This document shows, piece by piece, positions 46,949-54,957 of a stretch of DNA of 64,000 nt (position 1 is its first letter; every line of letters starts with the position of its first letter). Source of the stretch: Synechococcus sp. HK05 (GTDB lineage: Bacteria > Cyanobacteriota > Cyanobacteriia > PCC-6307 > Cyanobiaceae). A program made the position numbers and the translations under genes. The notes below the pieces were generated by a model that was given only the letters and a program-made list of their open reading frames with translations, did not search any database and was not told the DNA's origin. The stretch covers positions 24,670 to 88,669 of the forward strand of contig NZ_JAHRXJ010000007.1 of assembly GCF_019104765.1 (NCBI RefSeq). Reading direction: 5' to 3'.

Positions 46949-48031
46949 ATGCTGCTTTCGCTGTTGCTGATCCTGGCGATCACAGCCTTGGGGTGGTGGC
47001 TGGCTCAGGCCACCGCTGCAGGCCGCCAGCTCGGCACCACGATGCTGGTGCTGCTGCTCGGCTTGCTGGTGAGCAACATCAGCGGCCTCAAGCCCGCGCC
47101 TGCGGCCGCGGCGTGGGTGAACGGGCCGCTCACGTCTTTGGCGATTGCCCTGTTGCTGTTGGCGGTGGATCTCCGGCGCCTCTGGCCGGAAGCACGCCGC
47201 CTGCTCGTGCCGTTTGGGCTGGCGGTGCTCAGCACCGTTGCTGCGGTGGTGCTGGGTGGTTGGTTGCTGCAGCCGCTGCTCGGGGCAGGCCGGGGTGTGT
47301 TGGCAGGGGTGTTTACCGCCACCTTCACCGGTGGGAGCCTTAATTTTGTATCGGTGGCGCGGGCACTCCAGCCCCCCGAGGCGCTCCTGGCGGCGGCAAC
47401 CACGGCCGATTACGTGGTGTTCGCCGCCTGGTTTGCCGTGAGTTTGTGGCTTGGGCGCCGCGGCCAGCGGCCTGCTCCCGCTACTGCCTCTCCCCAAAGC
47501 GTGCCGCTGGAGGCGGCCGCCGGCTGGTGGCAGGGCCTGGTGTGGGGGGTATCGGTGCTGCTGCTGGCCAATGGGCTCACGGCTGCGTTGCAACGGCTCT
47601 GGCCCGCCCTGCCCGGCATCCTGGTTCTCACCACGCTCACCCTCCTGGCAGCGCAGCTGCCAGGAACCAGCAGCCGGCGCGGTTGCTACGGGCTTGGGCT
47701 GCTGTTGATTCAACCCTTCTTCACGGTGATGGGCCTCAGTTCGCTGGTGGCGGGGCTGCTCGGCGACGGCCTGCCGGTGTTGGTCTATGCCGCCTTGATC
47801 GTGAGCTTGCAGGCGGTCGCTGTGTTGTTGCTGCGCCGCTGGCGCGGTTGGGGCATGACGGAAACCCTCGTGGCCTCTCAGGCTTCGATCGGTGGCCCCA
47901 GCACCGCCCTGGCACTGGCCACGGCTCTCGGGCGAGCCGAGCTGGCGCTCCCGGCTGTGGCCATCGGCTTGCTGGGCTACCTGCTTGGCACTTACCTGGG
48001 TTTGCTGGCGGCCTTCCTGCTGGCTTCTTAA
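46949..48031 (+). CDS. DUF819 integral membrane protein
   Basis: The 360-aa protein has about ten hydrophobic helices. FTATFTGGSLNFVSVARAL and SQASIGGPSTALALATALG are the two related GG-rich loops of the DUF819 (YjcL-like) family. A transporter role is suspected but unproven. It is probably in one transcript with the NlpC gene. Confidence 0.82.
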   Translation: MLLSLLLILAITALGWWLAQATAAGRQLGTTMLVLLLGLLVSNISGLKPAPAAAAWVNGPLTSLAIALLLLAVDLRRLWPEARRLLVPFGLAVLSTVAAVVLGGWLLQPLLGAGRGVLAGVFTATFTGGSLNFVSVARALQPPEALLAAATTADYVVFAAWFAVSLWLGRRGQRPAPATASPQSVPLEAAAGWWQGLVWGVSVLLLANGLTAALQRLWPALPGILVLTTLTLLAAQLPGTSSRRGCYGLGLLLIQPFFTVMGLSSLVAGLLGDGLPVLVYAALIVSLQAVAVLLLRRWRGWGMTETLVASQASIGGPSTALALATALGRAELALPAVAIGLLGYLLGTYLGLLAAFLLAS

Positions 48032-48082
48032 CCCCGAGCTCAGGCCTCTCGCCTAGGTTCCAGCCACCACCCACCGCATCCC

Positions 48083-49057
48083 GTGAGCCCAAGCGTTGCC
48101 CCCGAGCTCTCGATCGTGGTGCCTCTGTTCAATGAGGAAGAGAGCCTGCCGCTGCTGGTGGTGAAGTTGCTCGAAGCCCTGCGGCCCTTAGGCCGCAGCT
48201 TTGAGTTGGTGCTGGTCGACGACGGCTCCAGCGATGCCACCGCTGCCGTGCTGCGGGAGCTGGCGAGCACCACACCTGAGCTGGTGGCGGTGCTGCTGCG
48301 GCGCAATTACGGCCAGACGCCGGCCATGTCGGCGGGGTTTGATGCCAGCCGTGGAGGCGTGATCATCACCCTTGATGGCGATCTGCAAAACGACCCAGCC
48401 GATATCCCGATGCTGCTCGAGCAGCTCGAGCAGGGCTACGACCTGGTGAGCGGCTGGCGCCACCAGCGTCAGGACCATGCCGTGAGCCGTTTGCTGCCCA
48501 GCAAGATCGCCAACCGCCTGATCGCCCGGGTGACGGGCGTGCAGCTGCACGACTACGGCTGCTCGCTCAAGGCCTACCGGCGCGAGCTGGTGGAAGACAT
48601 GAACCTCTACGGCGAGCTGCATCGCTTCCTGCCGGCGCTCGCCTTTATCGAGGGCGCTCGCATCAGTGAGGTGAAGGTGAACCACAACGCCCGCCAATTC
48701 GGGCAGAGCAAATACGGCATCGATCGCACCTTCCGGGTGCTGATGGATCTGCTCACCGTGTGGTTTATGAAGCGCTTCCTCACCCGGCCGATGTATGTGT
48801 TCGGTTTTGGCGGGCTGGTGGGAATCGCCATCGGCTCGGTGCTCAGCGCCTATCTGCTTGTGGAGAAGCTGATGGGCGCTGAGATCGGCAACCGCCCACT
48901 ACTCCTGGTGGCGGTGCTGGCGCTGATCGCGGGGGTGCAGCTGTTTTGCTTCGGCCTGCTGGCGGAGCTGCAGATGCGCACGTATCACGAAAGCCAGGGC
49001 CGCCCGATCTACCGGGTGCGTGAAACGTTGCGCGGTGGCTTGGCGGCGGCGAGCTGA
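48083..49057 (+). CDS. GT2 family glycosyltransferase (DPM1/GtrB-like)
   Basis: The 324-aa protein has a GT-A domain with SIVVPLFNEEESL, VDDGSSD and LDGDLQNDP, followed by two transmembrane helices near the C-terminus (YVFGFGGLVGIAIGS; LLLVAVLALIAGVQLF). This layout is typical of polyprenyl-phosphate sugar synthases. The start is GTG 48083. Its 3' end overlaps the convergent HEAT-like gene by 49 nt. Confidence 0.9.
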   Translation: MSPSVAPELSIVVPLFNEEESLPLLVVKLLEALRPLGRSFELVLVDDGSSDATAAVLRELASTTPELVAVLLRRNYGQTPAMSAGFDASRGGVIITLDGDLQNDPADIPMLLEQLEQGYDLVSGWRHQRQDHAVSRLLPSKIANRLIARVTGVQLHDYGCSLKAYRRELVEDMNLYGELHRFLPALAFIEGARISEVKVNHNARQFGQSKYGIDRTFRVLMDLLTVWFMKRFLTRPMYVFGFGGLVGIAIGSVLSAYLLVEKLMGAEIGNRPLLLVAVLALIAGVQLFCFGLLAELQMRTYHESQGRPIYRVRETLRGGLAAAS

Positions 49058-49494
49058 GCGCTACCTGAAGTGCGGCCCCGGAAGTGGGCCATGGCTTCTG
49101 CCGCTAGGGCAGCCACCTGCTGATCGCTGTCGCGCAGGCCGCGGCGGATCAGGGGCAGCGCATCGCGGTGCTGCCAGACAGTGCACACGGCTAGGGCTCG
49201 GCGGCGAGCCTCACCGCCCTGCTGAAACTGACGCTGCAGCTGCGCCAACAGCTGCAGGCGGCCGCGGCGATCCGCAGCGGCTGGTAGAGCCTGGGATGTG
49301 GCCGCCACTTGGCGGGACATCTCGCTGGCAGGCTCGTTACCTTCACGCGGCAGCACCAGCTCCATCTGGCTGCGGTTGAGGGCCGCCACCGCGGATGCAT
49401 CGGTGGAGCGCAGGATCTTCGGGCGCGGCCGGCCAAGCAGCCAGCAGGCTGCGATCACGGCGGCGATGGCTGCTCCGGAGAGGGCCTGGGTCAT
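49009..49494 (-). CDS. HEAT-repeat-like membrane-anchored protein
   Basis: The 161-aa protein has an N-terminal hydrophobic segment (AAIAAVIAACWLLG) and a C-terminal HEAT-like helical pair (ALPLIRRGLRDSDQQVAALAAEAMAHF). There is no catalytic motif. It is divergent from psaI, with a 95-nt gap. Confidence 0.7.
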   Translation of the reverse strand: MTQALSGAAIAAVIAACWLLGRPRPKILRSTDASAVAALNRSQMELVLPREGNEPASEMSRQVAATSQALPAAADRRGRLQLLAQLQRQFQQGGEARRRALAVCTVWQHRDALPLIRRGLRDSDQQVAALAAEAMAHFRGRTSGSAQLAAAKPPRNVSRTR

Positions 49495-49589
49495 CGGTCT
49501 GAACTTTTATGTCGCCCCTTCCGCTGCCAGAGAGCAGCTTTGAAAGAGCTCCTTACAGTGCCGAACGGTAGCTGTATTGGCCCACGCTG

Positions 49590-49706
49590 ATGACCGGAGA
49601 CTTCGTCGCCGCCTGGATGCCCTCGGTATTCGTGCCCCTTGTCGGGATCCTGGCTCCTGCGGTGGCCATGGCCCTGCTGTTCAACGTGATCGAAGCCCGC
49701 GACTGA
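49590..49706 (+). CDS. psaI: Photosystem I subunit VIII (PsaI)
   Basis: The 38-aa one-helix protein begins MTGDFVAAWMPSVFVPLVG and continues ILAPAVAMALLFNVIEARD, the PsaI sequence. It is small enough to be missed by length filters. It binds beside PsaL and helps trimer assembly, and lies 42 nt upstream of psaL. Confidence 0.95.
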   Translation: MTGDFVAAWMPSVFVPLVGILAPAVAMALLFNVIEARD

Positions 49707-49748
49707 GCCGTCGCCGCTTCATCGCCGCCAACCATCCTCCTTCCACCG

Positions 49749-50240
49749 ATGACCGTGACCCCCGTCGCCGACCCCTGCGTCGGCAATCTGGCCACTCCCG
49801 TCAACAGCAGCTACTTCAGCCGCGCCTTTCTGAACGCGCTGCCGGCCTATCGCCCCTCCCTCTCTCCCAACCGCCGCGGTTTGGAAGTGGGCATGGCCCA
49901 TGGCTTCTTCCTCTACGGCCCCTTCACCATCTGCGGTCCTCTGCGTGCCACCGAGTACGCCAGCACTGCCGGGCTCCTGGCCGCTGTGGGCCTGGTGTCG
50001 ATCCTCACCGTCTGCCTCTCGATCTACGGCACCGCCGGCCGCGGCCCCAACGTGCAGCCCGCGGACGCCACCATCGACAACCCCCCCGCTGATCTGTTCA
50101 CCAAAGCCGGCTGGGCTGAGTTCGCCAGCGGCTTCTGGCTGGGTGGCTGCGGTGGCGCCGCTTTCGCTTGGTTCCTCGCCGGCACCACCATCGTGGCTCC
50201 GCTGGTGAAGATCGCCGGTGGTGTGTGGAGCGTGGGCTGA
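49749..50240 (+). CDS. psaL: Photosystem I reaction centre subunit XI (PsaL)
   Basis: The 163-aa protein has [19 protein letters not shown] and [21 protein letters not shown]. PsaL forms the contact core of cyanobacterial PSI trimers. It is co-transcribed with psaI and ends in a strong terminator. Confidence 0.97.
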   Translation: MTVTPVADPCVGNLATPVNSSYFSRAFLNALPAYRPSLSPNRRGLEVGMAHGFFLYGPFTICGPLRATEYASTAGLLAAVGLVSILTVCLSIYGTAGRGPNVQPADATIDNPPADLFTKAGWAEFASGFWLGGCGGAAFAWFLAGTTIVAPLVKIAGGVWSVG

Positions 50241-50263
50241 GCCCAGGCCGCCTTTTTGTGATC

Positions 50264-50291
50264 AAGCCCTGCTTCGGCAGGGCTTTTTTTG
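50264..50291 (+). terminator. Rho-independent terminator of psaI-psaL
   Basis: Stem AAGCCCTGC / GCAGGGCTT with a TTCG tetraloop is followed by seven T. Confidence 0.92.
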
Positions 50292-50459
50292 TGGCTTTTG
50301 AATGCCGTCCTGGCCGCTGCCGATCCGGCTCACCGTCTCCCCAGACGTCGATTCACAAGGAAGGAGCGTCTTCATCCGGCCAGCCGGGGCTGGTTGACGG
50401 GGGGCGCGTTACGCATTCAGTTGACGCCCTAGACCGATCATGGCTAGCGACGACCCAGC

Positions 50460-50482
50460 AAAAAGCGGGCTCGTGGCCCGCT
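50460..50482 (-). terminator. Terminator of peptide E
   Basis: On the minus strand, AGCGGGC-CACGA-GCCCGCT is followed by TTTTG, 35 nt past the peptide E stop. The interval 50292-50459 shows no gene. Confidence 0.75.
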
Positions 50483-50516
50483 GCTGCGTTGTCAACCGTG
50501 AGGTTATGCGTCTTGT

Positions 50517-50819
50517 TTAGCTGAAGCCTGGCATCTTGGGCATGTCAATACCAATCTTTCTGTTGATCTGATTGATCTCAGCATGAACGCCCGAGAGGCC
50601 CTGCGGAAGAGGCACGGTCTGACCGTTCGATCCGGGATGTATGCGAGGAGACGACGGCGTCACGTTGAAGGGAATTTTCCCGTTGCTGAATGGGCTGATC
50701 GGGGATCCATTAATGTAGACGCTTGCCTCGATTGCACCGCCCTTCTTGCCTCCATCCACGGCTTGGAGCTCTTCATCTGTCAGGTTGAACTGTTCATTTT
50801 GATTGTGTTGTCGTGTCAT
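50517..50819 (-). CDS. Double-glycine leader peptide E (100 aa)
   Basis: The 24-residue leader ends FNLTDEELQAVDGG, a complete C39 recognition pattern (Leu -12, Glu -8, Leu -7, Val -4). The 76-residue core is Pro/Gly/Ser-rich, without Cys, and ends KIGIDMPKMPGFS. A GGAG ribosome-binding site lies eight bases before the ATG. The leader is closely related to peptide F. Upstream only a short piece (GCCTCGACT at 50897) resembles the 84-nt element, so its control may differ. Confidence 0.83.
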   Translation of the reverse strand: MTRQHNQNEQFNLTDEELQAVDGGKKGGAIEASVYINGSPISPFSNGKIPFNVTPSSPRIHPGSNGQTVPLPQGLSGVHAEINQINRKIGIDMPKMPGFS

Positions 50820-51030
50820 GGTTGGTCTCCGGTGATCTGATAAAAGAAATTTGTTTTTGTCGTGACAACGTGCTGCTAGGCTCTGCTTGTGGCTAAGCCT
50901 CGACTTGATCGCCTTTGTGGATAATTAGGCATTCCTGTCTTCCCAAGGGGTGAACTGTTAGGGTTATGAGCTTTGTATTCAGCTCAGCAGGTTTCAAATT
51001 CGTCAGGATTGGCGTGAATTTCTTCCCATG

Positions 51031-51114
51031 TCATGCCGCAGCAAGCGGAAGGGTTGGGAATGCGGGTATGCCGCCTGCGGCGCTCATTAGAGTTTGATTG
51101 TTCAGTTGGATCAT
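51031..51114 (-). CDS. Mini double-glycine peptide C (27 aa)
   Basis: The reading frame gives MIQLNNQTLMSAAGG, a shortened version of the peptide A leader (MIQLDDQALETVAGG), then a 12-residue core IPAFPTLPLAAA and stop. Promoter repeat copy 3 lies 57 nt upstream, so transcription is likely. No clear Shine-Dalgarno is present. It could be a real short peptide or a truncated relic. A second tiny frame (50984-51034, MTWEEIHANPDEFETC) overlaps its stop as ATGA. Confidence 0.55.
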   Translation of the reverse strand: MIQLNNQTLMSAAGGIPAFPTLPLAAA

Positions 51115-51484
51115 TTAAGTCTGGTTAGTCGGAATGAAATTATTGGGGCTTGTCTGAGGGCGTTGAGTACCGCCCTCTCGACCCCTTCAGAATCGCCGCT
51201 CCTACCCTCTCAAACAAGATCAGAGCCAGGGTGAGTTGAGGTGAGTTTCATGTGACCCCTCCTTCTAGGTTGCCCGTATTGGGCGAGTGGTGCTTCACAG
51301 CAGCCTCGTCTTTCCCCGGTTTTTGGTCTCGTGCAACGCTTGGCCCTTGAGTTATTCATCATTCAATGGGGGTGCGACACGGTTGCTTTGTCCCAACCCG
51401 ATAGTTCAGGCATGGCCCTTTGCACACGTAGCAATCGGTTGTAAACTTCCTCCATAAGCTGTATCCCTTTGGCACTAATCTGGG
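51115..51484. other. Intergenic region between peptide C and the histidine kinase
   Basis: The region contains promoter repeat copy 3 and about 230 nt of AT-richer leader before the kinase. TTGTAA and TGTATC upstream of 51484 could form part of a kinase promoter with short spacing. No other gene is visible. Confidence 0.4.
51172..51255 (-). promoter_or_regulatory. 84-nt promoter repeat, copy 3 (peptide C)
   Basis: Again exactly 84 nt, with both conserved ends intact (CCCTCTCGACCCCTTCAG and the GGTGAGTT pair) and changes concentrated in the middle. It is not part of the 583-bp duplication, so its conservation is independent. It lies 229 nt upstream of the divergent kinase gene. Confidence 0.82.
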
Positions 51485-52948
51485 ATGAATCTGCGGCGGA
51501 AATCGCTTTATCGAACGCTAGCTCAATGGATTTCCGTTGCAGTCATTGCTTCCGCGATTGGAGAATTTCTTGTTTCTCAGCGGCTTAGCGACAGGATCGA
51601 TAACCTCACGCTGCAACACGAAGCAACCCAGGTTCTCAAGGGGTTCTCGTCTGAGCTTCAAGAGCGATGGGGTGCGAATACAAATGGAGTGGATGGAGGA
51701 GAGGAGGTTAAAGCAGAATTGCAGCGTCTAGTTGATAGTGCCTACACAAGCTCGCACGTTACGCCCCTTCTGATAGCTTCTGAGGGACTGTTCTTGCCCC
51801 GAGGTGCCAGTGGGGATGTCGATCTAGCAAGGGCAAAACTGATTATTCGCGAGTTGAAAAATGATGATGATCAATATGTCGTGAACTTATCGACACGCGG
51901 ACCGGCTCTCGCTGCCGCCTCGATGCCAATCCCATTGCCAGGCCTGCAGGACGGCCAGGCCAATCTCGTGTTGCTCATGCGTTGGCCGCTGCTGCAAAGT
52001 CTGCGGGAACTGCAGTGGTCTGCATTGCTGCTGAAATTGCTCACTCTTGTCGTTGTTGTCGGTGTGAGTAGTGTTCTCTTGTATGTATTGCTGGGTCCCT
52101 TGAGGAGGCTCAGTGCTAAGGCTAAAACTCTTAGAGGCGAAAATCTGCTTGAGAGCCGCCTTGATCCTGGTGATTCGCCGAAAGAGATTAGGGAATTGAT
52201 TATTTCTTATAATCAGGCTATCGAGAGGCTAGATCATGAGTATCAGCAGCAGCAGCTGTTCGCTTCAGTTGTTTCTCATGAATTCAAGACGCCTCTCACA
52301 GTGATCAGTGGGTTCATTGACTCGGTGCTTCTTCGCTCAGAAGCTCTCACCGAAAGAGATAGAAAAAAGCTTGATATTGCTAAAAATGAAACCCATCGCC
52401 TGAACCGCCTCGTGAGCGATCTCCTCGATCTGAGTCGGTACGACCATGATCGACTCAAGCTCCTTAATGTTGCTTTTTCGCCAGCAGTGGCGATGAGAGA
52501 TGTGTTTTCAGTACTTGTTAATGCTGAGCCAGGCAGAATCCGGATGGATGCTGAGGCTGAAGCTGAACATTGGAGGGCGCTGGGGGATCCTGGTCGATAT
52601 TCTCAGGTTATTGCTAATCTTGCTGAAAATGCCTTGAAGTATTCTCCGCCCTCTGCACCTGTCACCCTCAGGTTGAAGAAAGTTGGTTCTACGCTCGTTT
52701 CGGAGGTTGAAGATCGGGGCCCTGGCATCACTCCAGCCGATCAACCCAAGATCTTTGATCGGTTTTATAGGGCTGAAGCACACCGAGGTTTAACTCAGAA
52801 GCCAAGCTCGGGCCTTGGTTTGTCGATTGTGAAGGCGATGGTGGATAGTATGGGAGGAAGGGTCGGCGTGGCTTCGAAGCCCGGTCATGGAAGCAAATTC
52901 TGGGTAGAACTTGATATGATTGCTGAAAATTCTTCGTGTCATGACTGA
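51485..52948 (+). CDS. Sensor histidine kinase
   Basis: The 487-aa protein has TM1 about 11-33, an extracytoplasmic sensor of about 145 residues, and TM2 about 179-203. A HAMP-like segment (LGPLRRLSAKAKTL) follows. The H-box SHEFKTPLT (His265), N-box NLAENALKYS, G1 DRGPGI and G2 GLGLSIVKAM complete an active HATPase. The gene has AT-richer composition like the transporter operon. It overlaps the regulator gene by 8 nt. The signal is unknown; proximity to the secreted peptides makes them candidate ligands. Confidence 0.95.
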   Translation: MNLRRKSLYRTLAQWISVAVIASAIGEFLVSQRLSDRIDNLTLQHEATQVLKGFSSELQERWGANTNGVDGGEEVKAELQRLVDSAYTSSHVTPLLIASEGLFLPRGASGDVDLARAKLIIRELKNDDDQYVVNLSTRGPALAAASMPIPLPGLQDGQANLVLLMRWPLLQSLRELQWSALLLKLLTLVVVVGVSSVLLYVLLGPLRRLSAKAKTLRGENLLESRLDPGDSPKEIRELIISYNQAIERLDHEYQQQQLFASVVSHEFKTPLTVISGFIDSVLLRSEALTERDRKKLDIAKNETHRLNRLVSDLLDLSRYDHDRLKLLNVAFSPAVAMRDVFSVLVNAEPGRIRMDAEAEAEHWRALGDPGRYSQVIANLAENALKYSPPSAPVTLRLKKVGSTLVSEVEDRGPGITPADQPKIFDRFYRAEAHRGLTQKPSSGLGLSIVKAMVDSMGGRVGVASKPGHGSKFWVELDMIAENSSCHD

Positions 52949-53642
52949 ATTACCTGGCAAGGCTATCTCGATTCTTGTGGCTGACGACGATCCGAATATC
53001 GCTAGCTTAATTGCGATGGAATGTGAGGAGGAGGGGTATCAAGTTGAGGTTGTCGCCGATGGTCAGCAAGCCATTTTAAGGCTGCGAGAAGGAGCGTTTT
53101 CCTTGGCCATTCTGGATTGGGATATGCCGATGATGTCTGGCTATGATGTTTGTAAGCGTATACGAGATAAGGGTGGCAGAATCCCTGTGTTGATGGTGAC
53201 CGCTAAGGATGAAGTAGATGACAGGATTAAGGCGCTGGACGCCGGTGCTGACGACTACTTGTGTAAGCCCTTCAATGTTAGAGAGCTTCTCGCCCGAGTT
53301 CGTGCGCTCGTACGTCGTGCAAGTGTTGATCAGAATGGTGGAGATCACCTCACATTTGAATCGTTACAGGTTATTCGCTCTGAGCATCGTTGTGTTATTG
53401 ATGCCCGTGAGGTTCACTTGACTGTGCGCGAGTTTGATTTGCTGGCTGCTTTGATGGATCGCCCGGGGCAGGTTTTTAGCCGTGCTCGCCTTATTGAGAA
53501 GGTGTGGGGTGAGGATTACTTTGGTGATGAGTCTGTTGTTGATACCTATATTAAATATCTCAGGGCAAAGCTCGATAAAACAGCCGCCCAGGGACTCATT
53601 CAGACGGTTAGGGGTGTTGGTTTCACTCTGCGTAGGGCTTGA
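52941..53642 (+). CDS. OmpR/PhoB-family response regulator
   Basis: The 233-aa protein has a receiver with Asp15-Asp16 acidic pocket, phospho-acceptor Asp59 (LAILDWDMP), Thr88 and Lys109. A winged-helix DNA-binding domain follows with LTVREFDLLAALMDRPGQVFSRARLIEKVWG and a TVRGVGF wing. ATG 52941 is chosen over TTG 52920. Such regulators bind tandem direct repeats spaced 10-11 nt, matching elements near the peptide and transporter genes. Confidence 0.96.
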   Translation: MTELPGKAISILVADDDPNIASLIAMECEEEGYQVEVVADGQQAILRLREGAFSLAILDWDMPMMSGYDVCKRIRDKGGRIPVLMVTAKDEVDDRIKALDAGADDYLCKPFNVRELLARVRALVRRASVDQNGGDHLTFESLQVIRSEHRCVIDAREVHLTVREFDLLAALMDRPGQVFSRARLIEKVWGEDYFGDESVVDTYIKYLRAKLDKTAAQGLIQTVRGVGFTLRRA

Positions 53643-53645
53643 TTT

Positions 53646-53673
53646 GCTCCAAGACTCCAGTCTTGGAGCGTTT
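53646..53673 (+). terminator. Terminator of the two-component operon
   Basis: A perfect ten-pair stem GCTCCAAGAC / GTCTTGGAGC with loop TCCA is followed by GTTTC, 3 nt after the regulator stop. Confidence 0.75.
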
Positions 53674-53787
53674 CGATCGCCTCCGGCCCTTGTAAGTTCC
53701 TGGCTCATAAGTCGTCTGGCGAGCCAGTGCAGCCCTCAAACGACTGATCATTTGAACCGCTCGGTGCTGAAGGCCAACTTTGCCAGA

Positions 53788-54006
53788 TCAGCTAAATACG
53801 GTATGATATCCACTCCTGCTTGGATTATCCTTCTTTGACTTAAGATATTTAAGCCATTTTGTAACCGACTCATCGAGGTTTCCGCCAGTCACGCTCTTCA
53901 TCTGTCCTTCTGGAATCGTGTTAAGAGCCTTTTCGAGCTCTTCGGTGAAGATCGCTGGCCTGGTGCTCGTTGCGTCTGCTTGTGTTTTGAAGATTTGAGT
54001 GGTCAT
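53788..54006 (-). CDS. Double-glycine leader peptide D (72 aa)
   Basis: A long 42-residue leader ends NTIPEGQMKSVTGG. The 30-residue core begins NLDESVTKWLKYLKSKKD, a basic amphipathic helix, and ends YHTVFS, with no Cys. A degenerate promoter repeat lies 38 nt upstream, which supports ATG 54006 over farther in-frame starts. It is convergent with the two-component operon. Confidence 0.75.
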   Translation of the reverse strand: MTTQIFKTQADATSTRPAIFTEELEKALNTIPEGQMKSVTGGNLDESVTKWLKYLKSKKDNPSRSGYHTVFS

Positions 54007-54433
54007 TAGATTGCTCTGTTTGTGGTGTGAGTGTCGGGGTGATTGCCTCGACTCCTTCAAGATCGCAGGCTGTGCCGTGAGTGTCCAAATAACCCTTGGG
54101 TAAGCTCCGGGCGGGATTCGGTGAGTTTCCTGTGAAGTGCTCAGGATTCTTTGAAACGCATCATGAAGTAATCGGGCGAGCTGTGCGTGTGTTGCTGCTG
54201 CATCACTCAATGTGAGGCTGGCTGTCAGTTGTTACTTGATGTGGTTTGGAGTTATGCGTTGTTTGACCTGATGCCTTAGGCAGTCTGTGTTTCGCCGAGG
54301 CTGATGATAGCGATCCTGGATGCTAGGAGTTCATTGATCGGCTCAAGGATATGGATATGGCAGCGTAAAGGTCTTCGGTAGTTGCGTGCGATTCCTTGTC
54401 GACAAAGGATGGGGTTTCTGACGGCAGTTTTCG
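54007..54433. other. Intergenic region around peptide D promoter
   Basis: The region holds degenerate promoter repeat 4 (54045-54135). From 54136 to 54433 I see no coding region with leader, RBS or family motif, only AT-richer sequence. Confidence 0.4.
54045..54135 (-). promoter_or_regulatory. Degenerate promoter repeat, copy 4 (peptide D)
   Basis: Both ends are recognisable (GCCTCGACTCCTTCAAGATCGC and GGTGAGTTTCCTGTGA) but the middle is unrelated. Total length is 91 nt. It ends 38 nt before the peptide D ATG, matching copies 1 and 2. Confidence 0.65.
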
Positions 54434-54682
54434 TTAGTGTCTTCTGGACGCTCTCTCAAGTAAGCAGTGTTCCGCTAGACAATAAGGAAGTTGGCGGCCT
54501 CCGTTTGCATATTTTAGTTCATTCTCAGACATCTCATGTCTGATTTCTTGAGGCTTTTTAGCGGATATCGTGAAATCTTTGGCTTTTGTCATCTCCTCAG
54601 CGGCTGTTGCTTTCGGCTCCTCCTGAAGCCTCGTGTCAGCCTTGAAGGCTTCCAGAATTGCCTTGAGTTGCTCTTGTGGCAT
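54434..54682 (-). CDS. Nif11-like leader peptide G (82 aa, prochlorosin-like precursor)
   Basis: The leader begins MPQEQLKAILEAFKADTRLQ and includes KDFTISAKKPQEI, the Nif11-type leader used by prochlorosin precursors, then ends MSENELKYANGG. The predicted 20-residue core RQLPYCLAEHCLLERASRRH has two Cys and one Ser, enough for a single lanthionine or disulfide. No LanM is encoded in the window, so modification would need an enzyme elsewhere. It is probably co-transcribed with peptide H, 122 nt upstream. Confidence 0.8.
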   Translation of the reverse strand: MPQEQLKAILEAFKADTRLQEEPKATAAEEMTKAKDFTISAKKPQEIRHEMSENELKYANGGRQLPYCLAEHCLLERASRRH

Positions 54683-54804
54683 CTGATAAGTGGGGTGAGT
54701 TGTTGTCCGTCATCGCTAGGCCTGCAGCGGTTACCTGCAGCCTCTCCTGGGGATTCCTTGGGGGACGGAGGGGCTTCCTGTCAAGCGTCCCCAAGGTATC
54801 CAGG

Positions 54805-54957
54805 TCACCCGATGTGGGTGCTGCCCAGGTTCATGAGTTCTACGCTTGGGTCGTATTCAGTGTTGTTGCCTCCGGTGATGATCGCCAGGTCTTCGTCTTT
54901 GATCATCTGCGCCTGAGCCGCCTGATCGGCACGCTGTTCTGCTGTTGTTTTGTTCAT
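54805..54957 (-). CDS. Double-glycine leader peptide H (50 aa)
   Basis: The leader ends AQMIKDEDLAIITGG (Ile -12, Asp -8, Leu -7, Ile -4, Gly-Gly). The 20-residue core is NNTEYDPSVELMNLGSTHIG, acidic and Cys-free. A very strong ribosome-binding site AAAGGAGG lies 7 nt before the ATG, the best of the peptide set. A degenerate promoter repeat lies 39 nt upstream. It is short enough to be missed by gene callers. Confidence 0.78.
   Translation of the reverse strand: MNKTTAEQRADQAAQAQMIKDEDLAIITGGNNTEYDPSVELMNLGSTHIG

Noticed and set aside
44029..51255. CRISPR or transposon interpretation of the 84-nt repeats
   Set aside because: Copies are far apart, lack regular spacers, terminal inverted repeats and target duplications, and all sit at a fixed distance before peptide genes on one strand.
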